Source of the DNA: Cellulosimicrobium sp. CUA-896
GTDB taxonomy: Bacteria > Actinomycetota > Actinomycetes > Actinomycetales > Cellulomonadaceae
Length of the DNA: 44,745 nucleotides
NCBI RefSeq assembly: GCF_001942335.1
Contig: NZ_MKKH01000025.1
Span: forward strand, 1-44,745
Reading direction: 5' to 3'
The notes below the pieces were generated by a model, which was not told where the DNA came from, did not search any database, and was given only the letters and a program-made list of their open reading frames with translations. Positions 16,732 to 25,748 of the stretch are shown piece after piece. The translations under genes were made by a program, and so were the position numbers. Position 1 is the first letter of the stretch. Each line of letters starts with the position of its first letter.

Positions 16732-17622
16732 TCAGCCGGTCGCCGGCGGGCCCGAGCGCGAGGACTGCGCCGTCGTCCGTGCCTCCGCCGCCCCCGCCGC
16801 CCCCGCCGCCCCTGCCGGTCCCGGCGCGCCACCGAGCAGCGTGCGCAGCCGCTCCTGCCGCGCCCGGTACCGCGGGCCGAAGCGCCGCTCCGCCCGCTCC
16901 CGGCGCCGCGGACGGCCCGCGTACCGCCGCCGCGCCCAGTACGAGGCCGGCTTGGCGAGGCGCACCGCTCCCACGAGCGCGACGAGCGGCACCACCACCC
17001 CGATGAGCCCCGTCGCGAGCTTGCCCTTGAGCACGGCCACGAACGCCAGCACCAGGTGCACCACCACCGTGACGACGAACGCGACCCGCGCGGGCGCCGT
17101 CCCGTCCTCCGGCGACTCGCCCACCGGCGACGTCGACAGCAGCAGCGCACCCCCCAGCGCGCCACCCACGAGGATCGCGGTGATCGACTTCTGCCCGTCC
17201 TGCGTCCAGTACACGTCGTCGACGTACAGCCACAGCGCGAACTCGTCGAGCGCCAGCGCCGCACCGGCACCGAAGAGCAGCGCCAGCACCTCCGACCACG
17301 GGCTCGCGGGGGAGTAGCGGAACTCCAGCATCCCCGTCAGCAGCACCAGCAGGATCCCCCACACCTGGTGGTGCACGTGCACCCCGCCGATCGTCACGTC
17401 CCCGACCAGCCCGCGGCGCTCGCGGCCGCCCGCCGGCCGGTCGGGGCCGGGGACGGCGGGGTGCGCGGCGTCCGTCCCGCCCGCCGGGCCCGGCGCCGTG
17501 CTCCGCGCGCGGATGCGTCGCGTGATCGCCCGGACGACGACGAACGTGAGGACGAACCCGACGAGCGCGAACAGCGCGGGCGCGCGACCGGCGTCGAGCA
17601 CGTGCTCGGTGTACCAGCCCAT
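16732..17622 (-). CDS. hypothetical multispanning membrane protein
   Basis: A 296-residue integral membrane protein with about six hydrophobic segments. The first is near residue 15 (LFALVGFVLTFVVV); a conserved VTIGGVHVHHQVWGILLVLL block with three His near residue 80 and a DEFALWLYVDDVYWTQDGQ block with several acidic residues near 125 follow. The His and Asp/Glu pattern suggests a metal or catalytic site facing one side of the membrane, but I cannot name the reaction. The C-tail of about 75 residues is Arg- then Ala/Gly-rich. The ATG at 17622 has GGGAGG eight bases upstream. It is divergent from the pectate lyase. Confidence 0.65.
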   Translation of the reverse strand: MGWYTEHVLDAGRAPALFALVGFVLTFVVVRAITRRIRARSTAPGPAGGTDAAHPAVPGPDRPAGGRERRGLVGDVTIGGVHVHHQVWGILLVLLTGMLEFRYSPASPWSEVLALLFGAGAALALDEFALWLYVDDVYWTQDGQKSITAILVGGALGGALLLSTSPVGESPEDGTAPARVAFVVTVVVHLVLAFVAVLKGKLATGLIGVVVPLVALVGAVRLAKPASYWARRRYAGRPRRRERAERRFGPRYRARQERLRTLLGGAPGPAGAAGAAGAAEARTTAQSSRSGPPATG

Positions 17623-17687
17623 GGGCACGACCTCCCGTCCGCCACCCATCGTCGTCCCGGGACGTGCGGGCGTCGAGCGCGACGCCG

Positions 17688-17703
17688 CGGGTAGCGCTTT
17701 CCC
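17688..17703. promoter_or_regulatory. imperfect LacI-type operator upstream of pectate lyase
   Basis: The sequence GGGTAGCGCTTTCCC is centred on AGCGCT, the core of LacI-family carbohydrate operators such as the CelR box (TGGGAGCGCTCCCA). The flanks are only partly symmetric. Confidence 0.35.
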
Positions 17704-17736
17704 GGGCGCGTGTGCCAGACTCGCCGGCGACGCGCA

Positions 17737-17748
17737 GAAACCGGTTTC
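17737..17748. promoter_or_regulatory. perfect palindrome GAAACCGGTTTC, likely LacI-family operator
   Basis: A perfect 12-bp palindrome lies 38 bp before the pectate lyase ATG. LacI-family regulators of sugar catabolism commonly bind AAACCGGTTT-type sites. Repression of pectinase until substrate is present is the likely role; the repressor gene is not in this window. Confidence 0.55.
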
Positions 17749-17785
17749 CCGCGTCATTCGCAGCACACGACGAAGGAGTTGGGTG

Positions 17786-19447
17786 ATGGCACGACGGCGA
17801 GCGCTCTCGCGACCTCTCGCGGCAGCGACGGTGATGACGACGCTCACGGCGCTGGCCGTGACGGGTGCCGGTGCCGCCGGCGCCCAGGACGCGCCGCCCG
17901 GAGGACCCGGCGCCGCGGACCTCGGGCGGCAGACGCTGGCGCCCGACGACGGCTGGGCAGCGGCGGACGGCGGCACGACGGGCGGCGCGGCCGCCGACGA
18001 CGAGCACGTGGTCGTCGTCGACACCTGGGACGAGCTGCGCGCGGCCCTCGGCGGCGCGGGGGCCGCACGGACACGACACCGCGGATCGTCTACGTCGACG
18101 GGGAGATCGACGCGTTCGCGGGCACGAGCTGCGAGGCGATCGCCGCGACCGTCCCGGTCGCCGGCACCGGAGAGCCGTTCTCGATGGACGACTACGTCGC
18201 CGCCTACGACCCGGCGACGTACGGGTGGCAGCGCCGGCGGGACCGCTCGAGGACGCGCGCGTCACCGCGGCGGCCGCGCAGGCCGCGGTGACCCTCCAGC
18301 ACGTCGGGTCCCACGTCACGCTCGTCGGCCTCGGCGACGACGCGCGGATCGTCGGCGCGAGCCTGCGGGTGCGGGACGCGCGCGACGTCATCGTGCGCAA
18401 CCTGACGTTCTCCGACGCGCGAGACTGCTTCCCCGAGTGGGACCCGGGCGACGGCGAGTCCGGGAACTGGAACTCGGCGTACGACAACCTGTCGGTCTGG
18501 ACGTCGCGGAACGTGTGGGTCGACCACAGCTCGTTCGACGACGGCGCCCACCCGCCGTCGTCGCTGCCGACGGTGTTCGGCGCCCGTTCGAGATCCACGA
18601 CGGCCTGCTCGACATCACGCACGGGTCCGACCTCGTGACGGTCTCCTGGAACCACTTCTCGGACCACGACAAGACGGCCATCCTCGGGTCCTCGGACAGC
18701 CGCACCCAGGACGCCGGCACGCACCGGGTGACGTACCACCACAACCGGTGGACCGATGTCGGGCAGCGCGCGCCGCGCGTGCGGTTCGGGGACGTGCACG
18801 TCTACGACAACCTCTACGAGCAGACCCGCGAGGGCATCTTCCAGTACTACTGGGGCGCCGGGATCGGCTCGAGCATCTACGCCGAGAACAACGCGTTCGA
18901 GCTCGCCGACGGCGTCGACCCCGCCCGCGTGATCACGCGCTGGAAGGGCGAGCGGCTGTTCGAGACCGGCTCGACCGTGAACGGCGAGCCCGTCGACCTC
19001 CTGGCGCTCTACAACGCGTCGGTGGACCCGGCGGACCGGCTCGCCGACGCGGCGCGCTGGACACCCACGCTGCACGGGCGGATCGACCCGACGTGGGCCG
19101 TCCCGGCGATCGTGCGGGCGGGTGCCGGCGCGGGCGTGATCGGTCCCGTCGAGGCACCCGCCTATGACGCGGGCACGACCTACGGGGCGGGAGACGTCGT
19201 CGTGCACGACGGCGCGCTGTACCGGGCGCAGTGGTACGCGCGCGGCACCACCCCCGGTGCGTCGTCGTGGGGCCCGTGGGAGGAGCTCGCCGTCGACGCG
19301 ACCGGCACGCCGGTGTGGACCCCGACGCGGGTCGTCACCGCGGGCGACGCGGTGGTGCACGACGGCGCGGTGTGGGTCGCGCGGTGGTGGACCCGCGGCC
19401 AGGAGCCGGGCGCCGACGCCTGGGGGCCGTTCCGCCGCGCGGGCTGA
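17786..19447 (+). CDS. secreted pectate lyase, PL1 family, with C-terminal CBM5/12-like modules (three frame changes)
   Basis: About 554 residues once three single bases are restored (near 18060, 18238 and 18583). A signal peptide is evident (ARRRALSRPL, then a hydrophobic stretch ending GAGAAGAQDA). The PL1 parallel beta-helix follows, with calcium and catalytic blocks VWVDHSSFDDG, HGSDLVTVSWNHFSDHDK, and VTYHHNRWTDVGQRAPRVR, where the Arg is the catalytic base. It would cleave polygalacturonate by beta-elimination outside the cell. The C-terminus has two repeats of about 45 residues (YDAGTTYGAGDVVVHDGALY...W and RVVTAGDAVVHDGAVW...W), like carbohydrate-binding modules of family 5/12. Each frame change is consistent with one missing base, so a sequencing cause is likelier than a pseudogene. 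Confidence 0.85.
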   Translation: MARRRALSRPLAAATVMTTLTALAVTGAGAAGAQDAPPGGPGAADLGRQTLAPDDGWAAADGGTTGGAAADDEHVVVVDTWDELRAALGGAGAARTRHRGSSTSTGRSTRSRARAARRSPRPSRSPAPESRSRWTTTSPPTTRRRTGGSAGGTARGRARHRGGRAGRGDPPARRVPRHARRPRRRRADRRREPAGAGRARRHRAQPDVLRRARLLPRVGPGRRRVRELELGVRQPVGLDVAERVGRPQLVRRRRPPAVVAADGVRRPFEIHDGLLDITHGSDLVTVSWNHFSDHDKTAILGSSDSRTQDAGTHRVTYHHNRWTDVGQRAPRVRFGDVHVYDNLYEQTREGIFQYYWGAGIGSSIYAENNAFELADGVDPARVITRWKGERLFETGSTVNGEPVDLLALYNASVDPADRLADAARWTPTLHGRIDPTWAVPAIVRAGAGAGVIGPVEAPAYDAGTTYGAGDVVVHDGALYRAQWYARGTTPGASSWGPWEELAVDATGTPVWTPTRVVTAGDAVVHDGAVWVARWWTRGQEPGADAWGPFRRAG

Positions 19448-19517
19448 GCGGGTTGCCGTGGCCCGCGGGTCCTCGCTACGTTCCGAGGACCGCGGGTGCG
19501 GGGACGGGGGTGGGGCC

Positions 19518-20011
19518 GTGGACGCCGTGGACGCCGACTGGGACCCGCTGCTCACCACGTTCGCCGGCGCGGCGGCCGCCCTCGCCGGCCTGCTCATCGT
19601 CGCGCTGTCGGTCAACGTGCAGGCCATCGTCGCGATCCGCGGCATGACGTCGCGCGCCGCGACGAGCGTCGCGGGCCTCGTGCTCGTCCTCGTCGTCGCG
19701 TGCGTCGGGCTCGTGCCGGGCGTCCCGCTCGCCGTGCTGGGCGCGGTGACCGTCCTCGCGGGCGCGTCGTGCTGGTCGTCGGTGTGCGCTCGGCACGGCT
19801 GCTCCTGCGCGCGCCCTCGCCCCTGCGGCGCGGGCAGGTCGTCGCCAAGGGGATGGTGGGCTACGTGCCGGCGGCGGTCGTCGTCGGCGGCGGGATCCTG
19901 CTGTGCCTGCGGCAGGACGCCGGGCTCTACGTCGTCACCGCCGGCGTGCTCGCCGCCTTCGTCGCGTCGATCGGCAACGCGTGGGTGCTGCTCGTCGAGA
20001 TCCTGCGCTGA
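19518..20011 (+). CDS. hypothetical membrane protein (frame change near 19767)
   Basis: About 164 residues with four hydrophobic segments: LLTTFAGAAAALAGLLIVAL at the N-terminus, SVAGLVLVLVVACVGLVPG, a middle span near VVLVVGVRSARLLL, and VTAGVLAAFVASIGNAWVLL at the end. The frame is lost near 19767 in GCGTCGTGCTGG, and one added base joins the halves. The GTG at 19518 follows a G-rich stretch; a second GTG at 19527 is possible. The 3' end lies antisense to the last 85 bp of the HNH frame. No family recognised. Confidence 0.55.
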
Positions 20012-20463
20012 GCCCCCGGGTAGACGTCCCGGAACGTCGGCTCGAACGGGGGTCTGAGCAGCCGCATGCCCGCCTGCGCGGGCGTGCGGCCGCCCTTGAC
20101 CGCGTTGCACGGCTCGCACGCCGCGACCGCGTTGAGCCACGTCGTGGTGCCGCCCTGGCAGCGGGGCACGACGTGATCCATCGTCGTCGCCGTCCCGCCG
20201 CAGTAGGCGCAGCGGTGCGCGTCGCGCCGCAGCAGCGCGGCGCGGGAGTAGGGCACGCGCCCCTGACGCTCGTACACCCAGCGGGCGTGCACGTACCGGA
20301 CGAGCTCGACCGACCGCGGCCGCTGGTAGGGGCCGAACGTCTCGCCCTCCACCGCCTCGAGGACCTCGGCGACGCGCCGGTGCAGCATGCGGATGGCGTG
20401 ACGCAACGAGACGCGGCCGAGCACCTGGCTCCCGCCGAGGTTGTAGATCACCACCTCGCTCAT
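19927..20463 (-). CDS. HNH endonuclease
   Basis: A 178-residue HNH nuclease. The treble-clef motif is complete: CAYCGGTATTMDHVVPRCQGG near residue 90 (first Cys pair and catalytic His), then NAVAACEPCNAVKGG (Asn, second Cys pair). The N-terminal half (VLGRVSLRHAIRMLHRRVAEVLE) is the usual companion region of this widespread actinobacterial group. The last 30 residues run past the usual family end and overlap the convergent membrane-protein gene, so the true stop is uncertain. Role unknown: DNA repair, mobile-element or defence functions have all been proposed for the fold. Confidence 0.8.
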   Translation of the reverse strand: MSEVVIYNLGGSQVLGRVSLRHAIRMLHRRVAEVLEAVEGETFGPYQRPRSVELVRYVHARWVYERQGRVPYSRAALLRRDAHRCAYCGGTATTMDHVVPRCQGGTTTWLNAVAACEPCNAVKGGRTPAQAGMRLLRPPFEPTFRDVYPGAQRRISTSSTHALPIDATKAASTPAVTT

Positions 20464-20769
20464 CGTCCGCCTCCCTCCGTCGTGCCGGGCCTCGGGACGA
20501 CGAGAGCCGCCCCAGGACGACGACCCAGGACGGCTCTGCAGGCGGACGACGGGGCGCCGTCTACCTGACGAGCGCCTTCGGGCGGGGACGACGGGGCACC
20601 GGCAGAGCATCGGGTCCACCCGCCTTCCCCTGGTCGTCGTCACGGTCGAGCGTCCGGACGGCATCACCCGGACGGGAGAAGGCTATGCCGGTGCGAGCCT
20701 GCCGTCCACGGTTTTCCCCCGGATAGCGTGGCTACCCGAGGTGTCGAGGACGTGCAGGAGGTCGGGGAC
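20464..20769. other. 306-bp intergenic region between divergent HNH and hydrolase genes
   Basis: This stretch holds an imperfect inverted repeat (AGAGCCG at 20503-20509 and CGGCTCT at 20531-20537, with partly paired flanks), a repeated CCAGGACG, and a -10-like TAGCGT at 20724-20729 facing the hydrolase. No convincing gene is visible. A leader RNA or attenuator for the HNH gene is possible but unproved. Confidence 0.4.
20724..20729 (+). promoter_or_regulatory. -10 hexamer upstream of the alpha/beta hydrolase
   Basis: TAGCGT would start transcription near 20736 and give a leader of about 35 bases containing the ribosome binding site AGGAGG at 20756-20761. Confidence 0.45.
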
Positions 20770-21612
20770 GTGGAGCTCAGGGAACGGACGACGTGGCGCG
20801 GGCGCGAGGTCGCGTGGGCACGGTGGGGGAGCGGACCGCCCCTCGTGCTGTGCCACGGGACGCCGTGGTCGTCGTGGCTGTGGGCCCCCTACGCGCAGGC
20901 GCTCGCGGCCGAGATGACCGTGCACGTGTGGGACATGCCGGGCTTCGGCCTGTCGTCCCAGGACGCGGACCACGCCGTCGACCTCGCGACCCAGGGCGAG
21001 CTGCTCGCGGACCTGCTCGCGCTGTGGGGCCTGGACGGCCGGGACGGCGGAGCGGGCGCGGCCCCGCACGTCGTGGCGCACGACGTCGGCGGCGCGGTCG
21101 CCCTGCGCGCGCACCTGCTGCACGGGGTGCCGCTGGCGTCGCTGTGCCTCGTGGACGCGGTCGTGCTGCGGCCGTGGGGCTCACCGTTCTTCCGGCTCGT
21201 GCGCGAGCACGCCGACGTCCTCGAGCGGCTCCCGGCCGCCGTGCACCGCGGGGCGCTGGAGGCCTACGTGCGGGGCGCGAGCCACCGCGGGCTGCGCGAC
21301 GACGACCTCGCGGCCCTCGTCGGGCCGTGGACCGACGACGCTGGCCGCGCCGCGTTCTACCGGCAGGTCGCGCAGGCGGACGAGGCGCACACGGCCGAGC
21401 TCGAGCCGTCGCTCGGCCGCGTGGCGGCGCCGGTGCACGTCGTGTGGGGCGCCGAGGACACGTGGGTCCCCGTGGACCGGGCCCACCGCCTGCGTGACGC
21501 GATCCCCGGCGCCACGCTCCACGTCGTGCCGGACGCCGGTCACCTCGTGCAGCTCGACGCGCCCGTCGCGCTCGCGACGGAGCTGCACCGCTGGCTGGCG
21601 GCCGTGCGATGA
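20770..21612 (+). CDS. alpha/beta hydrolase, haloalkane dehalogenase/epoxide hydrolase type
   Basis: A 280-residue alpha/beta-hydrolase. [14 protein letters not shown] near residue 35 is the oxyanion-hole region. The nucleophile elbow is [13 protein letters not shown] near residue 105, with Asp in the nucleophile position, as in haloalkane dehalogenases and epoxide hydrolases. [12 protein letters not shown] carries the acid and [11 protein letters not shown] the catalytic His. I chose the GTG at 20770 because AGGAGG lies eight bases upstream; GTG codons at 20728 and 20752 are alternatives. It is the second Asp-nucleophile hydrolase of the window and not closely similar to the first. Confidence 0.75.
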   Translation: MELRERTTWRGREVAWARWGSGPPLVLCHGTPWSSWLWAPYAQALAAEMTVHVWDMPGFGLSSQDADHAVDLATQGELLADLLALWGLDGRDGGAGAAPHVVAHDVGGAVALRAHLLHGVPLASLCLVDAVVLRPWGSPFFRLVREHADVLERLPAAVHRGALEAYVRGASHRGLRDDDLAALVGPWTDDAGRAAFYRQVAQADEAHTAELEPSLGRVAAPVHVVWGAEDTWVPVDRAHRLRDAIPGATLHVVPDAGHLVQLDAPVALATELHRWLAAVR

Positions 21613-21630
21613 GGTGCGTCGTCCGGGCGG

Positions 21631-23153
21631 TCAGTCGCCGCCGCCGGCCCGTGGGGCGGTGAGCGGCAGGCGGACGACGAACCGGGTGTCGCCCGGGCGG
21701 GACGTCACGGCGAGGTCGCCGTGGTGCTTGTCCACGACGATGCGCCACGAGATGTCGAGGCCGAGACCGGTGCCCTGCCCGACGGGCTTGGTGGTGAAGA
21801 ACGGCTCGAAGATGCGGGGCCGGACGTCCTCGGGGATGCCGGTCCCGGTGTCGGCGATCTCGATCTCCGCCGCGTCCTCGGTGCGGCGCGTGGTGACGGT
21901 CAGGGTCCCGGCCCCGTGCTCGGCCCGCCGGGCCGCGCTCCCATGGCCTGGGCGGCGTTCTCCACGAGGTTGGTCCAGACCTGGTTGAGCTCCGCGGCGT
22001 ACACGGGGACCGGCGGCAGGGTCGTGTCGTAGTGCCGGACCACCTCGATGCCGTCGAGGGAGTGCTCGAGCATGGTCAGGGTCGAGTCGAGCAGCTCGTG
22101 CACGTCGACGGGGCGGAACGGGGCGCGGTCGAGCTGGGAGTACTGGCGGGCCGCGCCGACGAGCGAGGAGATGCGCACGGTCGCGTCCTCGATCTCGGCC
22201 ATGAGCTGCTCGGTCTCGATCGTGTACGCGAGCCAGCTCACGGCGCCCGTGAGCGCGCCGGAGTCGACGCGCTGCGCGACGCGGTCGAGCCAGGGCTCGT
22301 CGATCCCGGCCTGGACGAGCGCCGGCGCGACGCGCCAGCCCTCGGGCATCCCGTGGTCGTCGAGCCAGTCGGTGAGGCGGTCCTCGAGGTCGGACGTCGC
22401 GAGGGCGCCGACCGCGTCGGCGGTGCGGGCGTCGGCGTACCGCTCGAGCGCCTCCTCCTGCAGGCGGATGAGCACGGCGAGCGTCGCGCGGTCGTAGGGG
22501 CCGTCGGCGATGAGGGCGAGCTTGTGCCGCATCGCCGCGACCCGCTCGCGCAGCGTTCCGGTGGCGCGCACGGCGGCCGCCGCGGGGTTGTTGAGCTCGT
22601 GCGTGAGCCCGGCGGACAGCGATCCCAGGGCGAGGAGGCGCTCGCGCTGCCCGAGGAGCTGCTGCGCGTCGCGCGTGCCCCAGAACACGCCCTCGAGGAG
22701 GTGGACCGCCATGGGGAACCACTCGGTCATGAGCTTGGCGAAGTCCGGCGCGGCGAGCACGAACAGGCGCGACGGCTCGAGGATGCGCACGCTGTGCAGG
22801 TACGTCTGGGGCAGGCGGTCGCCGAGGTAGGCGTTCCACGCACCCATGTAGACGCCGACCTGGCGGGTGCGGCTGATCTCGACGTCGTCGCTGCCGACGC
22901 GGCGGAAGAGCGCGACGCCGCCCGAGAGCATGACGTAGAAGCACTCGGCGGGCTCGCCCTCGCGGCACAGCCACCCGGGCTCGGCGTGCTCGACGTGCCC
23001 GTTGCGGCACAGCCACGCGAGCTGGTCGTCGGTGAGGTGCTCGAAGAGGAACGTGGCGCGCAGCTCGTCGACGTCGCACGGCAGCCAGCCGCTCGTGCCG
23101 GTCCCGGTGTCGGTCCCGGTGCCGGTCGTGGCGCCGGTCTGGGAGTCGCTCAT
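21631..23153 (-). CDS. sensor histidine kinase with N-terminal cyclic-nucleotide-binding domain (frame change near 21935)
   Basis: About 507 residues. A Thr/Gly-rich N-tail is followed by a CRP-like cNMP-binding domain (about 35-150: [32 protein letters not shown]). The phosphoacceptor is His in [17 protein letters not shown] near residue 192. The ATPase domain has [16 protein letters not shown] (N box), DTGTGIPE (G1) and [11 protein letters not shown] (G2). The frame is lost near 21935; one base restores it. It has no membrane span, so it senses a cytoplasmic signal. It ends 17-20 bp... upstream order places it directly after the receiver-flavoprotein gene on the same strand, its probable partner, separated by about 65 bp. 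Confidence 0.8.
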
Positions 23154-23218
23154 GGTGTCACCTCCGGTGACGGTGCGGTCGGAGCGGTACGGGCCTGCGG
23201 AGGCCGCCGGGGGCCCGG

Positions 23219-24933
23219 TCAGAGCTGTTCGAGGTAGCGGTGGACGAGCATGACGGCCATGGCGCCCTCGCCCACGGCGGAGGCGACGCGCTTGGCGGAC
23301 TCCGAGCGCACGTCGCCGGCGGCGAACACGCCCGGGACGGACGTCTCGAGGTGGTAGGGGACGCGGTCGAGGGTCCAGCCGGTGGGGGGTGCGCCGTCCT
23401 GGGTGAGGTCGGGGCCGGCGAGGACGTACCCGCGCGCGTCGCGGGCGACGAGGCCGTCGAGCCAGTCGGTGTGCGGGGCGGCCCCGATGAAGACGAACGC
23501 CCAGCCGCACTCGACGCAGGTGACGGCGCCGGTGTCGACGTCGCGCAGCTCGAGGTGCTCGAGGTGGTCGTCGCCCGTCGCGGACACCACCTCGGTGCGG
23601 GTGAGGACCCGCACGCGCGGGTGCGCCTCGACCTGCTCGACGAGGTAGGCCGACATCGAGCGGGACAGCTCGTCGCCGCGCACGACGAGGGTCACCTGCT
23701 TGGCGAGGCGCGCGAGGTAGAGGGCCGCCTGCCCGGCGGAGTTGGCGCCGCCGACGACGTAGACCTCCTGGTCCTCGCACGCGGCCGCCTCGGTGAGCGC
23801 GGACCCGTAGTAGACCCCGCGCCCCACGAGGTCGGCGAGGCCCGGCCCGTCGAGCAGGCGGTAGGTGACGCCGGAGGCGAGGATCACGGCGTGCGCGTCG
23901 ATCGACGACCCGTCGCCGAACCGCACCCCGCGCGCGGCTCCCTCGACGACGAGCTCCACGGCGTCCCGTGTCGTGACGATCTCCGCGCGAAGCGCACGGC
24001 CTGGCGGCGGGCGCGCTCGGCGAGCTGGCCCCCGGAGATCCCGTCGGGGAAGCCGAGGTAGTTGTCGATGCGCGAGCTCTGCCCGGCCTGGCCGCCGGTC
24101 GCGGTGCGCTCGACGAGCACGGTGCGCAGGCCCTCCGACGCCCCGTAGAGCGCGGCGCTGAGCCCGGCGGGGCCGCCGCCGACGACGACGAGGTCGTAGA
24201 AGGCCTCGGTGGGCGTGGTGGCGAGCCCGACCTTCTCCGCGAGCGTCGCGTCGTCGGGCGCGACGAGCGCCTCGCCCCCTGGGGTGACGACGAGGGGGAG
24301 CGTGGCGGCGTCCGCCTGCGCGGCGGCGAGCAGGCGGGTGCCCTTGTCGGAGTCGGACGCGTACCAGCGGTAGGGGACGCGGTTGCGGGCGAGGAACTCG
24401 CGCACCTGCGAGGAGCGGGCCGACCACCGGTGCCCGACGACGACGGCCTCCTCGGGCCGGCGGCGGTCGGTGGCGCGCCACGCCTCGAGCTGGGCGTCGA
24501 CGACCGGGTAGAGCTTCTCCTCGGGCGGGTCCCACGGCTTGAGCAGGTAGTGGTCGAGGTCGACGACGTTGATCGCCTCGATCGCCGCGTCGGTGTCGGC
24601 GTAGGCGGTGAGGAGCACGCGCCGCGCGGCGGGGAACAGGTCCATCGCCTGCTCGAGCAGCTCGACGCCCGTCATGCCGGGCATGCGGTGGTCGGCGAGG
24701 ATCACGGCGACGTCCTCGCCGCGCAGCGCGAGCTCGCGCAGCGCGTCGAGCGTCTCCGGGCCGGACTCGGCGCGCACGACCCGGTACCGGTCGCCGTAGC
24801 GTCGGCGCAGGTCGCGGGCGACGGCCCGGGACACGCCCGGGTCGTCGTCGACGGTGACGATCGCGGCGCGTACGGGCGGTGCGGTGGGTTCCAACGCGTC
24901 CTCCTCGGCCGGCCCCGGCGGGCCGCTGCCCAT
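23219..24933 (-). CDS. response-regulator receiver fused to a thioredoxin-reductase-like flavoprotein (frame change near 23987)
   Basis: About 571 residues. Residues 22-150 are a receiver domain: acidic VTVDDDPG, phosphoacceptor Asp in VILADHRMPGMTG and Lys in LLKPWDPPEEKLYPVV. A thioredoxin-fold-like linker (VREFLARNRVPYRWY) follows, then a TrxR-like domain with FAD motif VVVGGGPAGLSAALYGASE, the FAD-contact block IDNYLGFPDGISG, NAD motif VYVVGGANSAGQAALYLA and C-terminal FAAGDVRSESAKRVASAVGEG. The redox CxxC of true thioredoxin reductases is absent (ACEDQ occupies that region). The frame is lost near 23987; one base restores it. The start is uncertain: ATG 24933, or a TTG near 24897 behind GAGGAGG. 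Output is redox chemistry, not DNA binding. Confidence 0.8.
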
Positions 24934-24972
24934 CCTGCACCCGCGGCCGCCCGGCGTCCACGGGTCGGGCGG

Positions 24973-25344
24973 TCAGCGGCGGCCGGACCGGGGGGCGTCG
25001 GAGACGGCGTGCCCGGCGGCGCGCAGCGCCCCGACGCCGTCCTCGAGCCGGTGCTCCGGGACCAGCACGAGGTCGGCGTGGAACGTCGACGCGACGAAGA
25101 CGGGGACGCGCGCGTCGGCGAGCGGGCCGACGACGGCGGCGAGCACCCCGGGCACGTCGAGGCCGTGGGCGTCGGCGTAGAAGCCGGCCCAGCGCTCGCC
25201 GTCGCCGCCGAACGGCGAGGCGTGGCGCAGCACGGTCAGTCCTTCGGGCGCGCGCACGAGGGCGACCCACTCGTCGTCGTCCGGGAAGGTCGCGCCCGGG
25301 TCGTGGGCGAGGACGAACCGGTCGGGCAGCACGCGCACGGTCAT
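24973..25344 (-). CDS. ACT domain-containing protein
   Basis: A 123-residue protein of the paired-ACT type (CASTOR/ACT_7-like). EWVALVRAPEGLTVLRH forms the first strand-helix unit, and DVPGVLAAVVGPLADARVPVFVASTFHADLVLVPE is the typical ACT core with the VPG turn where amino acids bind. It ends in a basic tail. It lies about 40 bp upstream of the receiver-flavoprotein gene on the same strand and might be cotranscribed with it, although ACT proteins of this kind occur in many contexts. Ligand unknown. Confidence 0.75.
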   Translation of the reverse strand: MTVRVLPDRFVLAHDPGATFPDDDEWVALVRAPEGLTVLRHASPFGGDGERWAGFYADAHGLDVPGVLAAVVGPLADARVPVFVASTFHADLVLVPEHRLEDGVGALRAAGHAVSDAPRSGRR

Positions 25345-25402
25345 GCCCGCACGCTAGCCGCCGTCACCCACGCCCGGGCGCGCCCCGTCGTCGTGCGGCC
25401 GC

Positions 25403-25655
25403 TCAGTCCAGGAGACCGACCGCGTAGCCGACGAAGTAGAGCGCGGTGAGGACCGCGATGCCGCCGATCACGGCGACCCAGACCCAGGGCACGGCGCGCG
25501 CCGGGCCCTGCTCGTCGTGGCTGCGGGGCGCTGACCTGGTCCTCCGCGGGCGGCGTCTCGCCGGGCTGCACGTCCCCGCTCGCGGAGAAGTCGGCGGCGG
25601 GGGAGCGGCGCGGGGACTCCGCGGGGTCGGGGTCGGACGGCGTGTGGTGGGTCAT
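25403..25655 (-). CDS. small single-span membrane protein (one-base excess near 25525)
   Basis: About 83 residues once a base is removed from the GGGG run at 25525-25528. The N-terminal 50 residues are polar and Pro/Ser-rich (MTHHTPSDPDPAESPRRS). The other frame then supplies one strong membrane segment, VPWVWVAVIGGIAVLTALYF, ending VGLLD. This is the only small event here that looks like an inserted rather than a missing base. No family recognised. Confidence 0.5.
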
Positions 25656-25748
25656 GGGGTCTCCTGCTCCGGGGTCGGGACGGACGGTGTCCGTGCGCGT
25701 GGTGGTCGGACGGGTGCGGGGGCGGCGGGCGCGTGCGCCGCGGTGTGC

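Noticed and set aside
17786..19447. Programmed frameshifting in the pectate lyase
   Set aside because: Three separate shifts without slippery heptamers or stimulatory structures; the same defect appears in unrelated genes across the window.
16619..20140. A 1173-codon open frame on the minus strand
   Set aside because: It crosses the pectate lyase, HNH and membrane-protein genes in a shadow frame, with Arg/Pro/Ala-rich composition typical of antisense frames in very high G+C DNA.
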